Shown here piece by piece: positions 25,875-35,514 of a stretch of 64,000 bases of DNA. The stretch's first letter is position 1, and every line of letters starts with the position of its first letter. Source of the stretch: Streptosporangium album (GTDB lineage: Bacteria > Actinomycetota > Actinomycetes > Streptosporangiales > Streptosporangiaceae); contig NZ_JACHJU010000001.1 in assembly GCF_014203795.1 (NCBI RefSeq), positions 3,472,001-3,536,000 on the forward strand, read 5' to 3'. The notes beneath the pieces are model-generated. The model saw only the letters and a list, made by a program, of their open reading frames with translations, was not told the origin of the DNA and did not search any database. Both the position numbers and the translations under genes were made by a program.

Positions 25875-26813
25875 ATGACCCTCGCGCTCGCCGTGAAGAA
25901 CGACGACCTGGTCGTCGAGGTGCCGGAGCATCCGCCGGTACGGCTGCCGCTCGCCGGCCGGGACCGGGTGGGCACCCTGCTCGTCTTCGGCTATCCGGGC
26001 AGGGGCAGGACGAGATACGGCCTGGCGGTGCTGGACGAGTCCGGCCTGGTGATGATGGAGGCGCCCGGTTCCCGCTCGCGTCGCGAGGTGGAGGCGTTCG
26101 CGCGGGAGAACGGCCTGCAGTTCGAGCTGCGGCGGTTCGCGACGGGGGAGGAGGCCCGGATCGCGCTCGCCCGCAGGTCGCCGGGGTGGCACGTGGTGAC
26201 CTGGGGCAGGCCGCCCTCGCCGTTGCCCCGGCTCCGTGTGCCGGGCGTGCGGAGCCTGTGGCCCCCCATGGGTTCGCCGAGGATCTGGTGGCGCGAGCAG
26301 CTGCTCTACGCGCTCATGTGGCTGGTGCTCGCCTACGGCGTCGCCTTCGCGGCCCTGGTGGTCCTCAACCTGACGGATCCCGGCCGTGGCGTCACCTGGG
26401 GGATGAAGCTGCTCGGGATCGCGGCCCTGGTCCTGGCCGTGGTGACCGCCGTCGGTGCCGCCGTCGTCGTCGGGACCGGCCGGCGCCGGACGCGCAGGCA
26501 GATCGCCGATGCCCGAGTGCTGCGGCGGCGGGGGGATCCGCGCTGCCGCCTGGTGGCCGTCCACAGCCGGTTGCTGCTGGAGACCGAGCGCAGGACCCGC
26601 GAGATCGACGCGTCCCGGTTGACGCTCTATTCGGTGGAGTCCGGAGTGAGCGGGCTGGTCGTCGGGGAGAAGGCCCTCCACCTGCCCGGACGCTGGGATC
26701 CTGAGGAAGTGGAGCGCTTCGCCGCACGGAACGGCCTGGAGCTCGAAATCCGGAGGCTGAGCCGCGAGGAGTATCTCGACCTGACGGCCCAGGTCCGGGA
26801 CGCGGTGCCCTAG
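25875..26813 (+). CDS. Hypothetical membrane protein inserted in the nuo operon
   Basis: 312 residues; family not recognised. The ATG at 25875 has AAGGA about eight bases upstream and is preferred to the ATG at 25866. An N-terminal soluble region (about 1-135) is followed by two helices (about 146-168 and 180-202) and a C-terminal soluble region. The two soluble parts look like duplicated modules: each ends in an acidic helix and strand, VEAFARENGLQFELRRF and VERFAARNGLELEIRRL. This suggests an internal duplication around a membrane hairpin. It lies 153 bp after nuoH and converges with, and overlaps by 4 bp, the frameshifted kinase gene. Confidence 0.6.
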   Translation: MTLALAVKNDDLVVEVPEHPPVRLPLAGRDRVGTLLVFGYPGRGRTRYGLAVLDESGLVMMEAPGSRSRREVEAFARENGLQFELRRFATGEEARIALARRSPGWHVVTWGRPPSPLPRLRVPGVRSLWPPMGSPRIWWREQLLYALMWLVLAYGVAFAALVVLNLTDPGRGVTWGMKLLGIAALVLAVVTAVGAAVVVGTGRRRTRRQIADARVLRRRGDPRCRLVAVHSRLLLETERRTREIDASRLTLYSVESGVSGLVVGEKALHLPGRWDPEEVERFAARNGLELEIRRLSREEYLDLTAQVRDAVP

Positions 26814-28189
26814 TTCACGATCCTGAGCATGACGTCGGCGGCCGTGGGCCGGTTGCCGGGCTGTTTCTGCAGGCAGGCGGCCGCCAGCGGGCGCAGTGAC
26901 TGAGGCAGGGCCGACAGGTCGGGGTGATGGTTGATCACCCTGTTGAGGATGGCGGGAATGGTGTCCTCGCCGAAGGCCGCCCGGCCGGAGGCGGCGAAGA
27001 TCATGGTGGCCGCCCAGCTGAACACGTCGGACTCCGGGCCGACGGTGCTCCCGGCGAGCTGCTCGGGGGACATGTAGGCGGGGTGCCCATGATGGCGCCC
27101 GATGTCGCGGTGACCTGGTCGAGGGCGCGGGCGATGCCGAAGTCGATCACGCGCGGCCCGTCGGCGCCGATGAGCACGTTGGCCGGTTTGAAATCGCGGT
27201 GCACCACGCCTGCCCGGTGGATCGCGGCCAGCGCGCCCGCCGTGGCCAGCGCCAGCCGGGTCAGCCCGTCCTCGTTGCGCGGTCCCTGGTCGCGGACCAG
27301 CTGTTCAAGGGAGGTGCCGTCCACATACTCGCTGACGACATACGCCTGGTCGTCGTTGATGTTCACATCGAGCACCCGGGCGGTGGAGAATGTCGCCACC
27401 CTGCGCGTCGCCTCCACCTCCCGCAGGAACCGCTCCCGGACCGTCGGGTCCCCGTTGATGTGCTCGTGCAGGACCTTGACCGCGACCTTCTGCCCCTGCG
27501 GGGTGAGGGCGAGGTGGACTGTTCCCTGGCCGCCTCTTCCCAGGGTGCCGATGAGCCGGTACGGCCCCAGCCAGCCCTGAGGCGTCCGTTCGGCCTGGTT
27601 GCGATGGGTCTGGGGCCGGTATGCGGAGGCGCCGGGTCTGGTCTGATGCGACGGGGGGGGAGGGGGCGCCGAGGCCGGTCGCGTACGGCATGGGGGAGGG
27701 GGCGCCGGGGCCGGGTGAGTACGGCGGCGCCGGAACCCGGAACGGGGCCGGGGCCGGGGCCTGACCTGTCGCGTGGCTCGGATACCGGCCGGGAGCCGGA
27801 ACCGGAGCCGAGGTGGGGGCAGGGCCCGGCCGCGGGTGCGGCCGGAACACCGCGGCTCTGATGATCAGGGCGTGGCCCAGGCCGCCGAGCCAGCTGCCGA
27901 ACAGTCCGGTCGTCGTCGTGACTTCCAGCCAGGTCGGGATCAGTTCGGAGTCCCCGTAGGTCCCCGCGCTGACGATGAACACCCCGATGCCGAACCCGTA
28001 GAGCACGGTGGCGAGGACCAGTCCGGTGCTCCGCAGCCGGTACGCGGCGTGGCCCATGATGAACGGCGTGCCGACGCCGCAGGTGAACAGGGGCACCAGT
28101 GCCCACACCACGCTCAGCCCCGTGGTGGAACGCGGGGGCGGCTGGGGGTGCCAGGCAGAGCCGTACTGAGGGCCGTACTGGTGGGACAT
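26810..28189 (-). pseudogene. Membrane-anchored Ser/Thr protein kinase, two frameshifts
   Basis: The frame opens at 28189 with a three-helix membrane domain (TGLSVVWALVPLF to LGHALIIRAAVF) and a Pro/Ala linker. It breaks at a run of eight G on the plus strand (27651-27658), where one extra base is implied. The next frame encodes the kinase N-lobe and active site: IGTLGRGGQGTVHLAL, VAVKVL, HRDFKPANVL, DFGIAR. A second break at about 27085 (one base missing in GTPAYMSPEQ) shifts to the C-lobe, ending DVMLRIVN. There is no start codon for the kinase in its own frame, so this was one gene: membrane domain, linker, kinase. Either a pseudogene or homopolymer sequencing errors. The N-terminal membrane domain is unusual for actinobacterial kinases. 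Confidence 0.7.
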
Positions 28190-28277
28190 GTCGCGAACAA
28201 TACGTATTTCTGAAGCGGGGTGTGGTCCTCTTCAATATCGGTTCCGCAGCCGGGACGCGATAATCGAACACACAGTC

Positions 28278-28299
28278 TGTGGATAACCTCTGTGGATAA
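28278..28299 (-). promoter_or_regulatory. Two DnaA boxes upstream of nuoI
   Basis: TGTGGATAA at 28278-28286 and again at 28291-28299 are the exact complement of the classical DnaA box TTATCCACA, spaced 13 bp. They lie in the divergent region between the kinase and nuoI. Two further near-consensus boxes (TCGTCCACA at 28986-28994, TTGTCCACA at 29016-29024) occur in the 3' part of nuoI. Confidence 0.55.
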
Positions 28300-28373
28300 C
28301 CATGGGGCCGGGATCCGCTTATGTGGGACCACCGCATTCCCGAGCGCAGTCCCATGCGTCATGATGTTGAGTT

Positions 28374-29147
28374 GTGGCACGGATACCAGGAGTGGGACTG
28401 GCGAGGGGACTCTCCATCACCCTTCGCCACATGCTGAGCAGATCGGTGACCCAGCAGTACCCCGAGGTCAGGCCGGATCTTCCCCCCCGGAGCCGGGGGG
28501 TGATCGCCCTGGTCGAGGAGAACTGCACGGTGTGCATGCTCTGCGCCCGCGAGTGTCCCGACTGGTGCATCTACATCGACTCCCACAAGGAGACCCTCCC
28601 CGCCCCCGAAGGGGGCCGTCCCCGTGCCCGCAACATGCTCGACCGCTTCGCGATCGACTTCTCCCTGTGCATGTACTGCGGGATCTGCATCGAGGTCTGC
28701 CCGTTCGACGCCCTGTTCTGGTCTCCGGAGTTCGAGTACGCCGAGGGAGACATCCGCAACCTCGTCCACGAGAAGGACAAGCTGGCCGCCTGGGCCCAGA
28801 CCGTCCCCCCGCCTCCGGCCCACGAGCCCAACGCCGACCCCCCGAAGGAGCTGGCCGCGGTCTCCCGCCCGGCCCGCCCCCGCCCCGGCGACCCCACCCC
28901 GGGGGCATCCCGCGCCGCGCCCGGTGCCGGACACGCCGGCGTCCGGGCCATCAGGCCGCCGGGTGCCCTTCCCAAGAAGGACGACTCGTCCACAGGCGGG
29001 CCGTCCGCCGGAAAGTTGTCCACAGGTGAGGGTGGCGCGCCCCCGGCCGCGGAACGTCCCGAGCAGACTTCTCGTGCGGATCCGAGCGGAGAGCCCGAGA
29101 AGGGGATTTCCGCGGATCCGAGCGGAGAGCCTGAGGAGGAGAAGTGA
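28374..29147 (+). CDS. nuoI: NADH-quinone oxidoreductase subunit I with long C-terminal extension
   Basis: 257 residues, about 90 more than typical NuoI. The two 4Fe-4S motifs are [12 protein letters not shown] (about 51-62) and [12 protein letters not shown] (about 100-111), the N6a/N6b clusters. The start is a GTG with no obvious ribosome binding site; [20 protein letters not shown] aligns well with the usual N-terminus. Residues from about 145 on are Pro/Ala/Gly-rich and disordered, ending in a twice-repeated ADPSGEPE unit encoded by a 20-bp direct repeat (29076-29095, 29112-29131). Its stop overlaps nuoJ by 4 bp. Confidence 0.9.
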   Translation: MARIPGVGLARGLSITLRHMLSRSVTQQYPEVRPDLPPRSRGVIALVEENCTVCMLCARECPDWCIYIDSHKETLPAPEGGRPRARNMLDRFAIDFSLCMYCGICIEVCPFDALFWSPEFEYAEGDIRNLVHEKDKLAAWAQTVPPPPAHEPNADPPKELAAVSRPARPRPGDPTPGASRAAPGAGHAGVRAIRPPGALPKKDDSSTGGPSAGKLSTGEGGAPPAAERPEQTSRADPSGEPEKGISADPSGEPEEEK

Positions 29148-29680
29148 CCGACGTGCCGTCCTATCTGTCGCCGACCGGGCAGGAGATCGTCTTCCTGCTG
29201 CTGGGCGCGGTGGCCGTCGGGTCGGCGCTGCTGGTGGTGACCACCAAACAGCTCGTCCACGCAGCCCTGTGGCTGGTCGTCTGTTTCGGCGCGCTCGCCG
29301 GGGGCTACCTGGTCCTGACGGCCGAGTTCGTCGCCTGGGTCCAAGTCCTGATCTACGTCGGCGCGATCGTGGCCCTGCTTCTGTTCGGCATCATGCTCAC
29401 CCGTGCCCCGATCGGCGCGACCGCCGACCTCGACAGCCGTAACCGGCCGGCCGCGGCGCTCGTGGCGATCGCCACCGCCGTCGTGCTGGTCACCGTGGTC
29501 ATCGACGGCTTCCGCACGGCCTACACGCCGTTGGAGCCCGGCGGCGGCTCGGCGAAGGAGCTCGGCTCCAGCATCTTCCGCACCTGGGTGCTCCCGTTCG
29601 AGGCGCTCTCGGTCCTCCTGCTCGCCGCCCTGATCGGTGCCATCGTCCTGTCCCGCACCGACATCCGTGGGAGGGACTGA
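29144..29680 (+). CDS. nuoJ: NADH-quinone oxidoreductase subunit J
   Basis: 178 residues, five predicted helices. The N-terminal half is characteristic: [42 protein letters not shown], then [25 protein letters not shown]. It starts at a GTG overlapping the nuoI stop and ends 2 bp before nuoK. It is part of the proton-translocating membrane arm and is known to work with NuoK and NuoA. Confidence 0.92.
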   Translation: MTDVPSYLSPTGQEIVFLLLGAVAVGSALLVVTTKQLVHAALWLVVCFGALAGGYLVLTAEFVAWVQVLIYVGAIVALLLFGIMLTRAPIGATADLDSRNRPAAALVAIATAVVLVTVVIDGFRTAYTPLEPGGGSAKELGSSIFRTWVLPFEALSVLLLAALIGAIVLSRTDIRGRD

Positions 29681-29682
29681 CG

Positions 29683-30111
29683 TTGCACGTCGTCTATCCG
29701 GCCGTCGTCTCCGCGCTGCTGTTCTCCATCGGGGTGTACGGCGTGCTCGCCCGCCGAAACACGATCCTCGTCCTGATGTCCGTCGAGCTCATGCTCAACG
29801 CGGTCAATCTCAACCTGGTCGCGTTCGACGTATGGCTCCGTGACCGGTTGCACGGCGGCCAGGTCCTCACGCTGTTCGTCATCGTGATCGCCGCCGCCGA
29901 GGTCGGCCTCGGCCTAGCGATCGTCCTCGCCCTCTACCGCAACCGCCAGACCGTGGACCTCGACCGTCTCCGCAGCCTCGCCGAGTCCACCGGCACCGGC
30001 GGCGACCAGGCCTCGTCCCGGGACTCCTCGCTCCCCGAGCCCCCCGGCGCCGCCACCGGCCCGGCCCGATCCGCCTCCGAGACGGCCACAGGGTCGGGTG
30101 ACACGCCGTGA
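29683..30111 (+). CDS. nuoK: NADH-quinone oxidoreductase subunit K
   Basis: 142 residues from a TTG start two bases after nuoJ. The three helices of NuoK are clear, with the conserved Glu in [17 protein letters not shown] (about 32-48) and a second acidic residue in [21 protein letters not shown] (about 66-86). A Ser/Ala/Pro-rich tail of about 45 residues extends beyond the usual end. It overlaps nuoL by 4 bp (GTGA), so it is coupled to it. Confidence 0.9.
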   Translation: MHVVYPAVVSALLFSIGVYGVLARRNTILVLMSVELMLNAVNLNLVAFDVWLRDRLHGGQVLTLFVIVIAAAEVGLGLAIVLALYRNRQTVDLDRLRSLAESTGTGGDQASSRDSSLPEPPGAATGPARSASETATGSGDTP

Positions 30112-32042
30112 TCACCGTCGCCGCGCTCGCCATTCTGCTGCCGTTCCTCGCAGCGGTCTGCGGGCTGCTGGGATCCCGACTCCCCCGGGGCCTGCGAGGC
30201 GGGGCCGCCGACGTGGCCGCCGGCCGCCGGGCCGCCTGGATCGCGGTAGTGCCCACCGCGATCTCCACAGCACTCGCGATCTGGCTGGCCTCCACCGGCT
30301 GGACCGGCACGGGCGCGGGGCCCGGCGGGCCGTTCACCCTTCCCGGCGCCACGGGCCTGCCAGGGGGCGCCGCCGTCACCGGAACGCTCGACGTCGTCGA
30401 CACGGGCTCGGTGCCGATCTCGGTCGGGCTGCTCGTCGACGGTCTCTCCACCTTGATCGCGGTGCTGGTCACCGTGGTCGCGCTGGCCGTGCAGATCTAC
30501 TCGATCGGCTACCTGGGCGACGACCGGCGCTACCCGTCCTACAGCGCGTTCATCAGCCTGTTCACCAGCGCCATGCTCCTCGTCGTCTACGCGTCCGACC
30601 TTCTCGTCCTCTACGTCGGATGGGAGATCATGGGCCTGTGCTCCTACCTGCTGATCGGGCACTGGTGGGAGGACCGGGCCAACTCGCGGGCGGCGGTCAA
30701 GGCGTTCCTGGTCACCCGGCTCGGCGACGTGGGGTTCCTGTTCGGCGTCTTCGTCCTCGGCACGGCGGCCGGCAGCTTCAGGATCGCCGACGTCATCACC
30801 AAAGTGCCCGAGATGTCCTCCGGCACGATCGTCGCCGCGACCATGCTGCTGCTCGCCGGGGTCGCCGGGAAGAGCGCCCAGGTGCCGCTGCACGTCTGGC
30901 TCCCCGACGCGATGGCGGGCCCGACTCCGATCAGCGCTCTCATCCACGCGGCCACCATGGTCGCGGCCGGAATCTTCGTCGTCGCCCGCCTCTACCCCGT
31001 CTTCCTCGGTGCCGGACCCACCCTGGACGTGCTCGCGGTCCTCGCCGCGCTCGGCATGCTGGGCGCCGCCCTGGCCGCTCTGGCACAGGACGACCTGAAA
31101 CGCGTCCTCGCCTACTCCACGATCAGCCAGCTCGCCTACATGGCCGGTGCCCTGGCCGCCGGATCCGAGAGCGCGGCGATCTTCCACCTGATCACCCACG
31201 GCGCTTTCAAGGCCCTGCTCTTCCTCTGCGCCGGAGCGGTGATCCACGCCGTCGGCTCCAACCTGATGAGCGCGATGGGAGGGCTCCGCAGGGAGCTCCC
31301 CGTCACCTTCGTCACCATGACGATCGGGTTCGCGGCCCTGATGGGCCTACCGCCGGCGAGCGGCTTCTTCAGCAAGGACGAGGTGCTGGTGGCCATCGAG
31401 CGCGCCCTGTCCGCCGGGCCGCTCACCGACGCGGCAGCCCTGCTGCTCTACGGCTGCGCGCTGGCCACGGTCGCGGTGACCGGCGCCTACGCCACCCGCG
31501 CATGGCTGCGGACCTTCTTCGGGGAGCGTTCCGTCGCCGTCCTCCCCGGCCCCGGGCCGGGCACGGCCCACGCGGGCGACGTCCACGAGGCGCCGGCCGT
31601 CATGCGCTGGCCGATCATCGTGCTCGCCGTTCCCGCCCTGCTCCTGGGCTTCGTGGGCGTCGCCGACGTCCACTGGGGCACGGCCGCTCTCAGCGTCGTG
31701 GTGGCGCTGCTGGGCGCCGGCGTGGTCTACGCGATGTGGCGCAGCGATCCATTGGCTGATCCGGCCCGCGCGCTCGGCCCTCTGCGCGCCCCCTGCGAGC
31801 AGGCCTTCTACGTCGATTCCCTTTATGCCGCGCTGTTCGTCCGTCCCGTGCTCCTCCTCGCCCGGGTGGTCGCCCGCACCGACGACCGCGTGGTCGACGG
31901 CGCGGTGCGCGGCTCGGGCCGGGCGACCGTGGGACTGGCAGGCGTGGTCCGCCTGGCACAGAACGGCAATGCCCAGCTCTACATCACCGGTCTGCTCGCC
32001 GGCGTCCTCCTCCTCGCGGTCGGGGCGGTGATCTTCGGGTGA
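30108..32042 (+). CDS. nuoL: NADH-quinone oxidoreductase subunit L
   Basis: 644 residues, a full-length antiporter-like subunit. Conserved parts include [42 protein letters not shown] (with the key Glu), [32 protein letters not shown] (proton-pathway Lys and His) and [15 protein letters not shown]. The C-terminal lateral helix region is present but the total is near the family lower range. It starts at a GTG coupled to nuoK. It pumps protons at the distal end of the membrane arm. Confidence 0.93.
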   Translation: MITVAALAILLPFLAAVCGLLGSRLPRGLRGGAADVAAGRRAAWIAVVPTAISTALAIWLASTGWTGTGAGPGGPFTLPGATGLPGGAAVTGTLDVVDTGSVPISVGLLVDGLSTLIAVLVTVVALAVQIYSIGYLGDDRRYPSYSAFISLFTSAMLLVVYASDLLVLYVGWEIMGLCSYLLIGHWWEDRANSRAAVKAFLVTRLGDVGFLFGVFVLGTAAGSFRIADVITKVPEMSSGTIVAATMLLLAGVAGKSAQVPLHVWLPDAMAGPTPISALIHAATMVAAGIFVVARLYPVFLGAGPTLDVLAVLAALGMLGAALAALAQDDLKRVLAYSTISQLAYMAGALAAGSESAAIFHLITHGAFKALLFLCAGAVIHAVGSNLMSAMGGLRRELPVTFVTMTIGFAALMGLPPASGFFSKDEVLVAIERALSAGPLTDAAALLLYGCALATVAVTGAYATRAWLRTFFGERSVAVLPGPGPGTAHAGDVHEAPAVMRWPIIVLAVPALLLGFVGVADVHWGTAALSVVVALLGAGVVYAMWRSDPLADPARALGPLRAPCEQAFYVDSLYAALFVRPVLLLARVVARTDDRVVDGAVRGSGRATVGLAGVVRLAQNGNAQLYITGLLAGVLLLAVGAVIFG

Positions 32043-32186
32043 GTTCCCCGCCGCCGTTCCCGGCTGTCCTCGCCGTGCTGTCATTGATCCGCCCGGCGGT
32101 GGTACGGCGATGAGGGCGGTCCCGACCGCGCCGTCCGGGTGCGGCGGCCGGCTCACGACTCTGACCCCGGACGAGGTGGCCGGACC

Positions 32187-33800
32187 ATGAACTGGGTGTT
32201 GATCGCACTTCTCGGAGTGCCGTTGGCAGGTGCGGCCGTGTTGCTCGCACCTTTCTGGCGGGACGACGCGGCCAGGGGGCGCCTGCTCCGGATACACGCC
32301 CTGACCGTCTCCGGGATCACGTTCGCACTGGCGGTGGCGCTGGCAGCCGGGTTCGACTACGGCGACGCGACCCGGATGCAGTTCTCGACCAACCTGGCCT
32401 GGGTCCCCGGGCTGGACCTCAGGTTCCACCTCGGAATGGACGGGATCTCGCTGCCGTTGGTCGTGCTGACCGCGCTGCTGAGCTTCCTGTGCTCCGTCTA
32501 CCTGTGCTGGGGCAGCGCCGACGGTCCGGGACAGCTCCTGCGGCCCAAGCCGGGCGGCAACCGGCCCCGTGCCCTGGTGTTCACACTGCTCGTCCTCGAA
32601 GTAGGCATGATCGGCACGTTTCTCGCGCTCGACCTGCTGCTGTTCTTCGTGTTCTTCGAGGCCGTCCTCATCCCGATGTACTTCGTGATCGCCATCTGGG
32701 GCGGGCGCGGCAGGCGGGCGGCGGCGGGCAAGTTCATCCTCTACACGCTGCTCGGCTCCGTCGTGCTCCTGCTCGGCCTCCTTCTCATCTGGGCGCAGAC
32801 CGGCACCCTGGACATGGCCGCCCTCGCCCGCGCCCGGGGGGCGGGGATGTCCCCGACGATCCAGATCCTCGCCTTCGTCGCCGTGGGCATCGGCCTGGCG
32901 GTCAAGACCCCCATGTGGCCGCTGCACACCTGGCTGCCCGCTGCCCACACCGAGGCGCCCACCGTCGGTTCGGTGCTCCTCGCGGGTGTTCTGCTCAAGA
33001 TGGGCACCTATGGCTTCGCCCGTATCGCCATCCCGATCCTGCCCGGCGGCGCCTCGGCCGTGGCCCCCTGGCTCGGCGCCTTCGCGGTGATCGGCATCAT
33101 CTACGGCTCTCTCGCCTGCCTGGCCCAACGCGACCTCAAGCGCATGATCGCCTACTCCTCAATCGGTCACATGGGCTTCGTCCTGCTGGGCTTCGCCACG
33201 CTCACCCCGGTCGGTGTCAACGGCGCCCTGTTCGGCAACGTCGCCCACGGCCTGATCACCGCCCTGCTGTTCTTCGTCGCCGGGGCGATCAAAGATCGCT
33301 ACGGCACCACCGACATGCCCTCCCTCGGCGGTGGCATGCTGACGCGCCTGCCCCACCTCGGCTCCGTGCTCACCTTCGCCTGCGTCGCCTCCCTCGGGCT
33401 GCCCGGCCTGGCGGGTTTCTGGGGCGAGATGCTGGCCCTCCTCGGCGCCTTCGATCCCGCCACGGGGCTGTCTCGCCCGCTCTACCTGGTCTTCATGGCC
33501 GCGGGAGGCCTCGGCACCGTCCTGACCGCCGCCTACTTCCTCCTCATGCTCTCTCGCGTCACCCATGGCCGGCCCACCGAGACCATCCACGCCCCGGTGC
33601 TCGCGGCGGTGGGCGGGGGAGGCGGCAGCCGGCCGCGGCCCGCGGCGCGCACAGGGGGCGCGGGCATGCGAGACGCCATCGGCTACGAGCTGGTCACCTG
33701 GGTGCCCCTGATCGCGCTGATCCTGCTGTTCGGCCTCTGGCCGAAGACGCTTCTCCTCGTCACCGACCCGGTGGTCCAGAGCCTCCTGGGGGCGCCGTGA
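32187..33800 (+). CDS. nuoM: NADH-quinone oxidoreductase subunit M
   Basis: 537 residues. Diagnostic blocks are FHLGMDGISLPLVVLTALLSFLCSV, FFVFFEAVLIPMYFVIAIWGG, VKTPMWPLHTWLPAAHTEAPTVGSVLLAGVLLKMGTYG (pathway Lys and His) and DLKRMIAYSSIGHMGFV. The ATG at 32187 starts MNWVLIALLG; an in-frame start 48 bp earlier gives an unlikely polar leader. A 144-bp gap separates it from nuoL, the largest gap in the nuoI-N half. It overlaps nuoN by 4 bp. Confidence 0.93.
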   Translation: MNWVLIALLGVPLAGAAVLLAPFWRDDAARGRLLRIHALTVSGITFALAVALAAGFDYGDATRMQFSTNLAWVPGLDLRFHLGMDGISLPLVVLTALLSFLCSVYLCWGSADGPGQLLRPKPGGNRPRALVFTLLVLEVGMIGTFLALDLLLFFVFFEAVLIPMYFVIAIWGGRGRRAAAGKFILYTLLGSVVLLLGLLLIWAQTGTLDMAALARARGAGMSPTIQILAFVAVGIGLAVKTPMWPLHTWLPAAHTEAPTVGSVLLAGVLLKMGTYGFARIAIPILPGGASAVAPWLGAFAVIGIIYGSLACLAQRDLKRMIAYSSIGHMGFVLLGFATLTPVGVNGALFGNVAHGLITALLFFVAGAIKDRYGTTDMPSLGGGMLTRLPHLGSVLTFACVASLGLPGLAGFWGEMLALLGAFDPATGLSRPLYLVFMAAGGLGTVLTAAYFLLMLSRVTHGRPTETIHAPVLAAVGGGGGSRPRPAARTGGAGMRDAIGYELVTWVPLIALILLFGLWPKTLLLVTDPVVQSLLGAP

Positions 33801-35440
33801 TCCAGTCGATCGACTACTACGCGGTCGCGCCGCTGCTGGTTCTCGCGTTCACCGCCGGTCTCGTGCTGCTCCTCGACGCCTTCCTGCCCCGCGCGCCGTA
33901 CGCACGGCCGCTGCTCGGTGCGGTCACCCTGGCCGGGGTGCTGGGAGCTTCGGGCATGGTGGCCGCCCAGGCCATGCGGGGCGGCGATCCGATGCGGACC
34001 TTCTGCGTGCCCGCCGGGCTGCCCGGCCCCGCCAGGGCCGGCATCGGCCCGCTGAACCTCGGAACCCTTGCGTCAGGGCCGGGTGGGCCGGCTGGAGACT
34101 CCTCGGCGCTGTGCTCGTTCGTGGTCGACGACTTCACGTTGATCTTCGCGGGTCTCGCGCTGGCGGCCGGGGTCGTCGTGGTGCTGCTGTCGATGGCGGA
34201 GCTCTCCTCCGGAGACATCCCCGTCGGAGAGTGGTACTTCCTGCTGCTCTGCACGCTGATCGGCGCGGTCGCCCTGCCCGCCTCCCGCGATCTGATCATG
34301 CTCGTGGTCGCACTGGAGCTGGTCTCGCTGCCGGTCTTCGCGCTCACGGCGCTGCGGCGCTATGACGGCCGGAGCTCGGAGGCGGCGGTCAAGCTCTTCC
34401 TGGTCTCCGTGGTCTCCACCGCGGTGATGCTCTTCGGGATCTCCCTGCTGTACGGCATGACCGGGACCGTTTACCTCAGCCGGCTGTCCCAGGTCCTGCG
34501 GGAGCCCAGGACGGTTGGTCCGGCCGGAGCCGCCGGGGCAGACACCTCCCTGCTCCAGATGGCCTACGACCTGCCGCCGGTGCTCACCGTGGCCGTGGTC
34601 CTGGTGCTCGCCGGGTTCGCCTTCAAGGTCGCGGCGGTCCCCTTCCACGCCTGGGCGGGCGACGTCTACCAGGGGGCTCCGGTTCCGGTCGCCGCCCTGC
34701 TCTCGGTGATCTCGAAGGCCGCCGGGTTCGCCGGGCTGATCCTCATCCTGGTCGCCGCCCTGGGCGGCCAGATCGCTGTCTGGGCCCCGCTGGTCGCGAT
34801 CATCGCCGCGCTGACCATGACCGTCGGCAACCTGCTGGCTCTGCGCCAGCACCATGCCGTGCGCTTGCTCGCCTGGTCCTCGGTCGCCCAGTCGGGCTAC
34901 ATCCTGGCGCCTCTCGGAGTCCGCGACGACGAGGCGGTGAGCGCCTCGATCGCCTACCTGGTGTTCTACGCGGCGATGAACCTCGGGGCGTTCGCGGTGG
35001 TCATGCTGGTGTCGCGGCGCGGTGTCCGGGCCGAGCTGGACGACTACCGGGGTCTGGTGTTCCGAGATCCGGTGGCCGGGCTGGCACTGGCCTTCTTCCT
35101 GATCTGCCTGGCCGGCCTGCCGCCTGGGCTGGCCGGGCTGTTCGCCAAGATCACGGTGTTCCGCGAGATCGTCGACGGAGGTGGGGCCTGGCTGGCCGTG
35201 GTGATGGCCGTCAACACGGTCATCGGCCTCTACTACTACCTTGCCTGGGCCGTACGGATCTTCACCCCGGTTCCGCTGGCCGAGGGTGCCGGCCTTCCTC
35301 CCGCCGAGGGCGGCAGCCGTACCGGATGGGTGCCGGTAGGTGTGGCGATCGTGCTGACGGCAGTCGTCGCAGTGATCTTCTCAATCGCCCCCCAGGTGGT
35401 GCTCGGCCTCCTGCCCGGGGCGTTCGTCGCTTCCGGCTGA
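33797..35440 (+). CDS. nuoN: NADH-quinone oxidoreductase subunit N
   Basis: 547 residues from a GTG that overlaps the nuoM stop (GTGA). A much longer open frame upstream is only a shadow of nuoM. Antiporter-like features are ALELVSLPVFALTALRRYDGRSSEAAVKLFLVSVVSTAVMLFG, FKVAAVPFHAWAGDVYQGAPVPVAALLSVISKAAGFAG (Lys and His of the proton path) and RLLAWSSVAQSGYILAPLG. Last gene of the operon. It completes the set A, B, C, H, I, J, K, L, M, N. Confidence 0.92.
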   Translation: MIQSIDYYAVAPLLVLAFTAGLVLLLDAFLPRAPYARPLLGAVTLAGVLGASGMVAAQAMRGGDPMRTFCVPAGLPGPARAGIGPLNLGTLASGPGGPAGDSSALCSFVVDDFTLIFAGLALAAGVVVVLLSMAELSSGDIPVGEWYFLLLCTLIGAVALPASRDLIMLVVALELVSLPVFALTALRRYDGRSSEAAVKLFLVSVVSTAVMLFGISLLYGMTGTVYLSRLSQVLREPRTVGPAGAAGADTSLLQMAYDLPPVLTVAVVLVLAGFAFKVAAVPFHAWAGDVYQGAPVPVAALLSVISKAAGFAGLILILVAALGGQIAVWAPLVAIIAALTMTVGNLLALRQHHAVRLLAWSSVAQSGYILAPLGVRDDEAVSASIAYLVFYAAMNLGAFAVVMLVSRRGVRAELDDYRGLVFRDPVAGLALAFFLICLAGLPPGLAGLFAKITVFREIVDGGGAWLAVVMAVNTVIGLYYYLAWAVRIFTPVPLAEGAGLPPAEGGSRTGWVPVGVAIVLTAVVAVIFSIAPQVVLGLLPGAFVASG

Positions 35441-35462
35441 ACACCCCCGGGAACGTTCAGCC
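35435..35462 (+). terminator. Hairpin at the end of the nuo operon
   Basis: GGCTGAAC (35435-35442) and GTTCAGCC (35455-35462) form a perfect 8-bp stem around a 12-base loop. The nuoN stop codon lies in the left arm. No T-run follows, so termination strength is uncertain. Confidence 0.5.
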
Positions 35463-35514
35463 TGGCCGGATACGTTGTCACTGGTGAATCGGCATCAACC
35501 GAAAGGGGGGTGCA

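Noticed and set aside
24060..26681. 873-codon minus-strand frame across nuoC-nuoH
   Set aside because: Shadow of nuo genes; it only reads out as charged low-complexity sequence.
27651..27658. Phase-variable kinase through the G8 tract
   Set aside because: A second independent frameshift about 570 bp further on would keep the gene off whatever the tract length, so phase variation is not supported.
32489..33796. N-terminal extension of nuoN inside nuoM
   Set aside because: The frame is open but translates as Arg/Pro-rich nonsense. The true nuoN start is the GTG at 33797 coupled to the nuoM stop.
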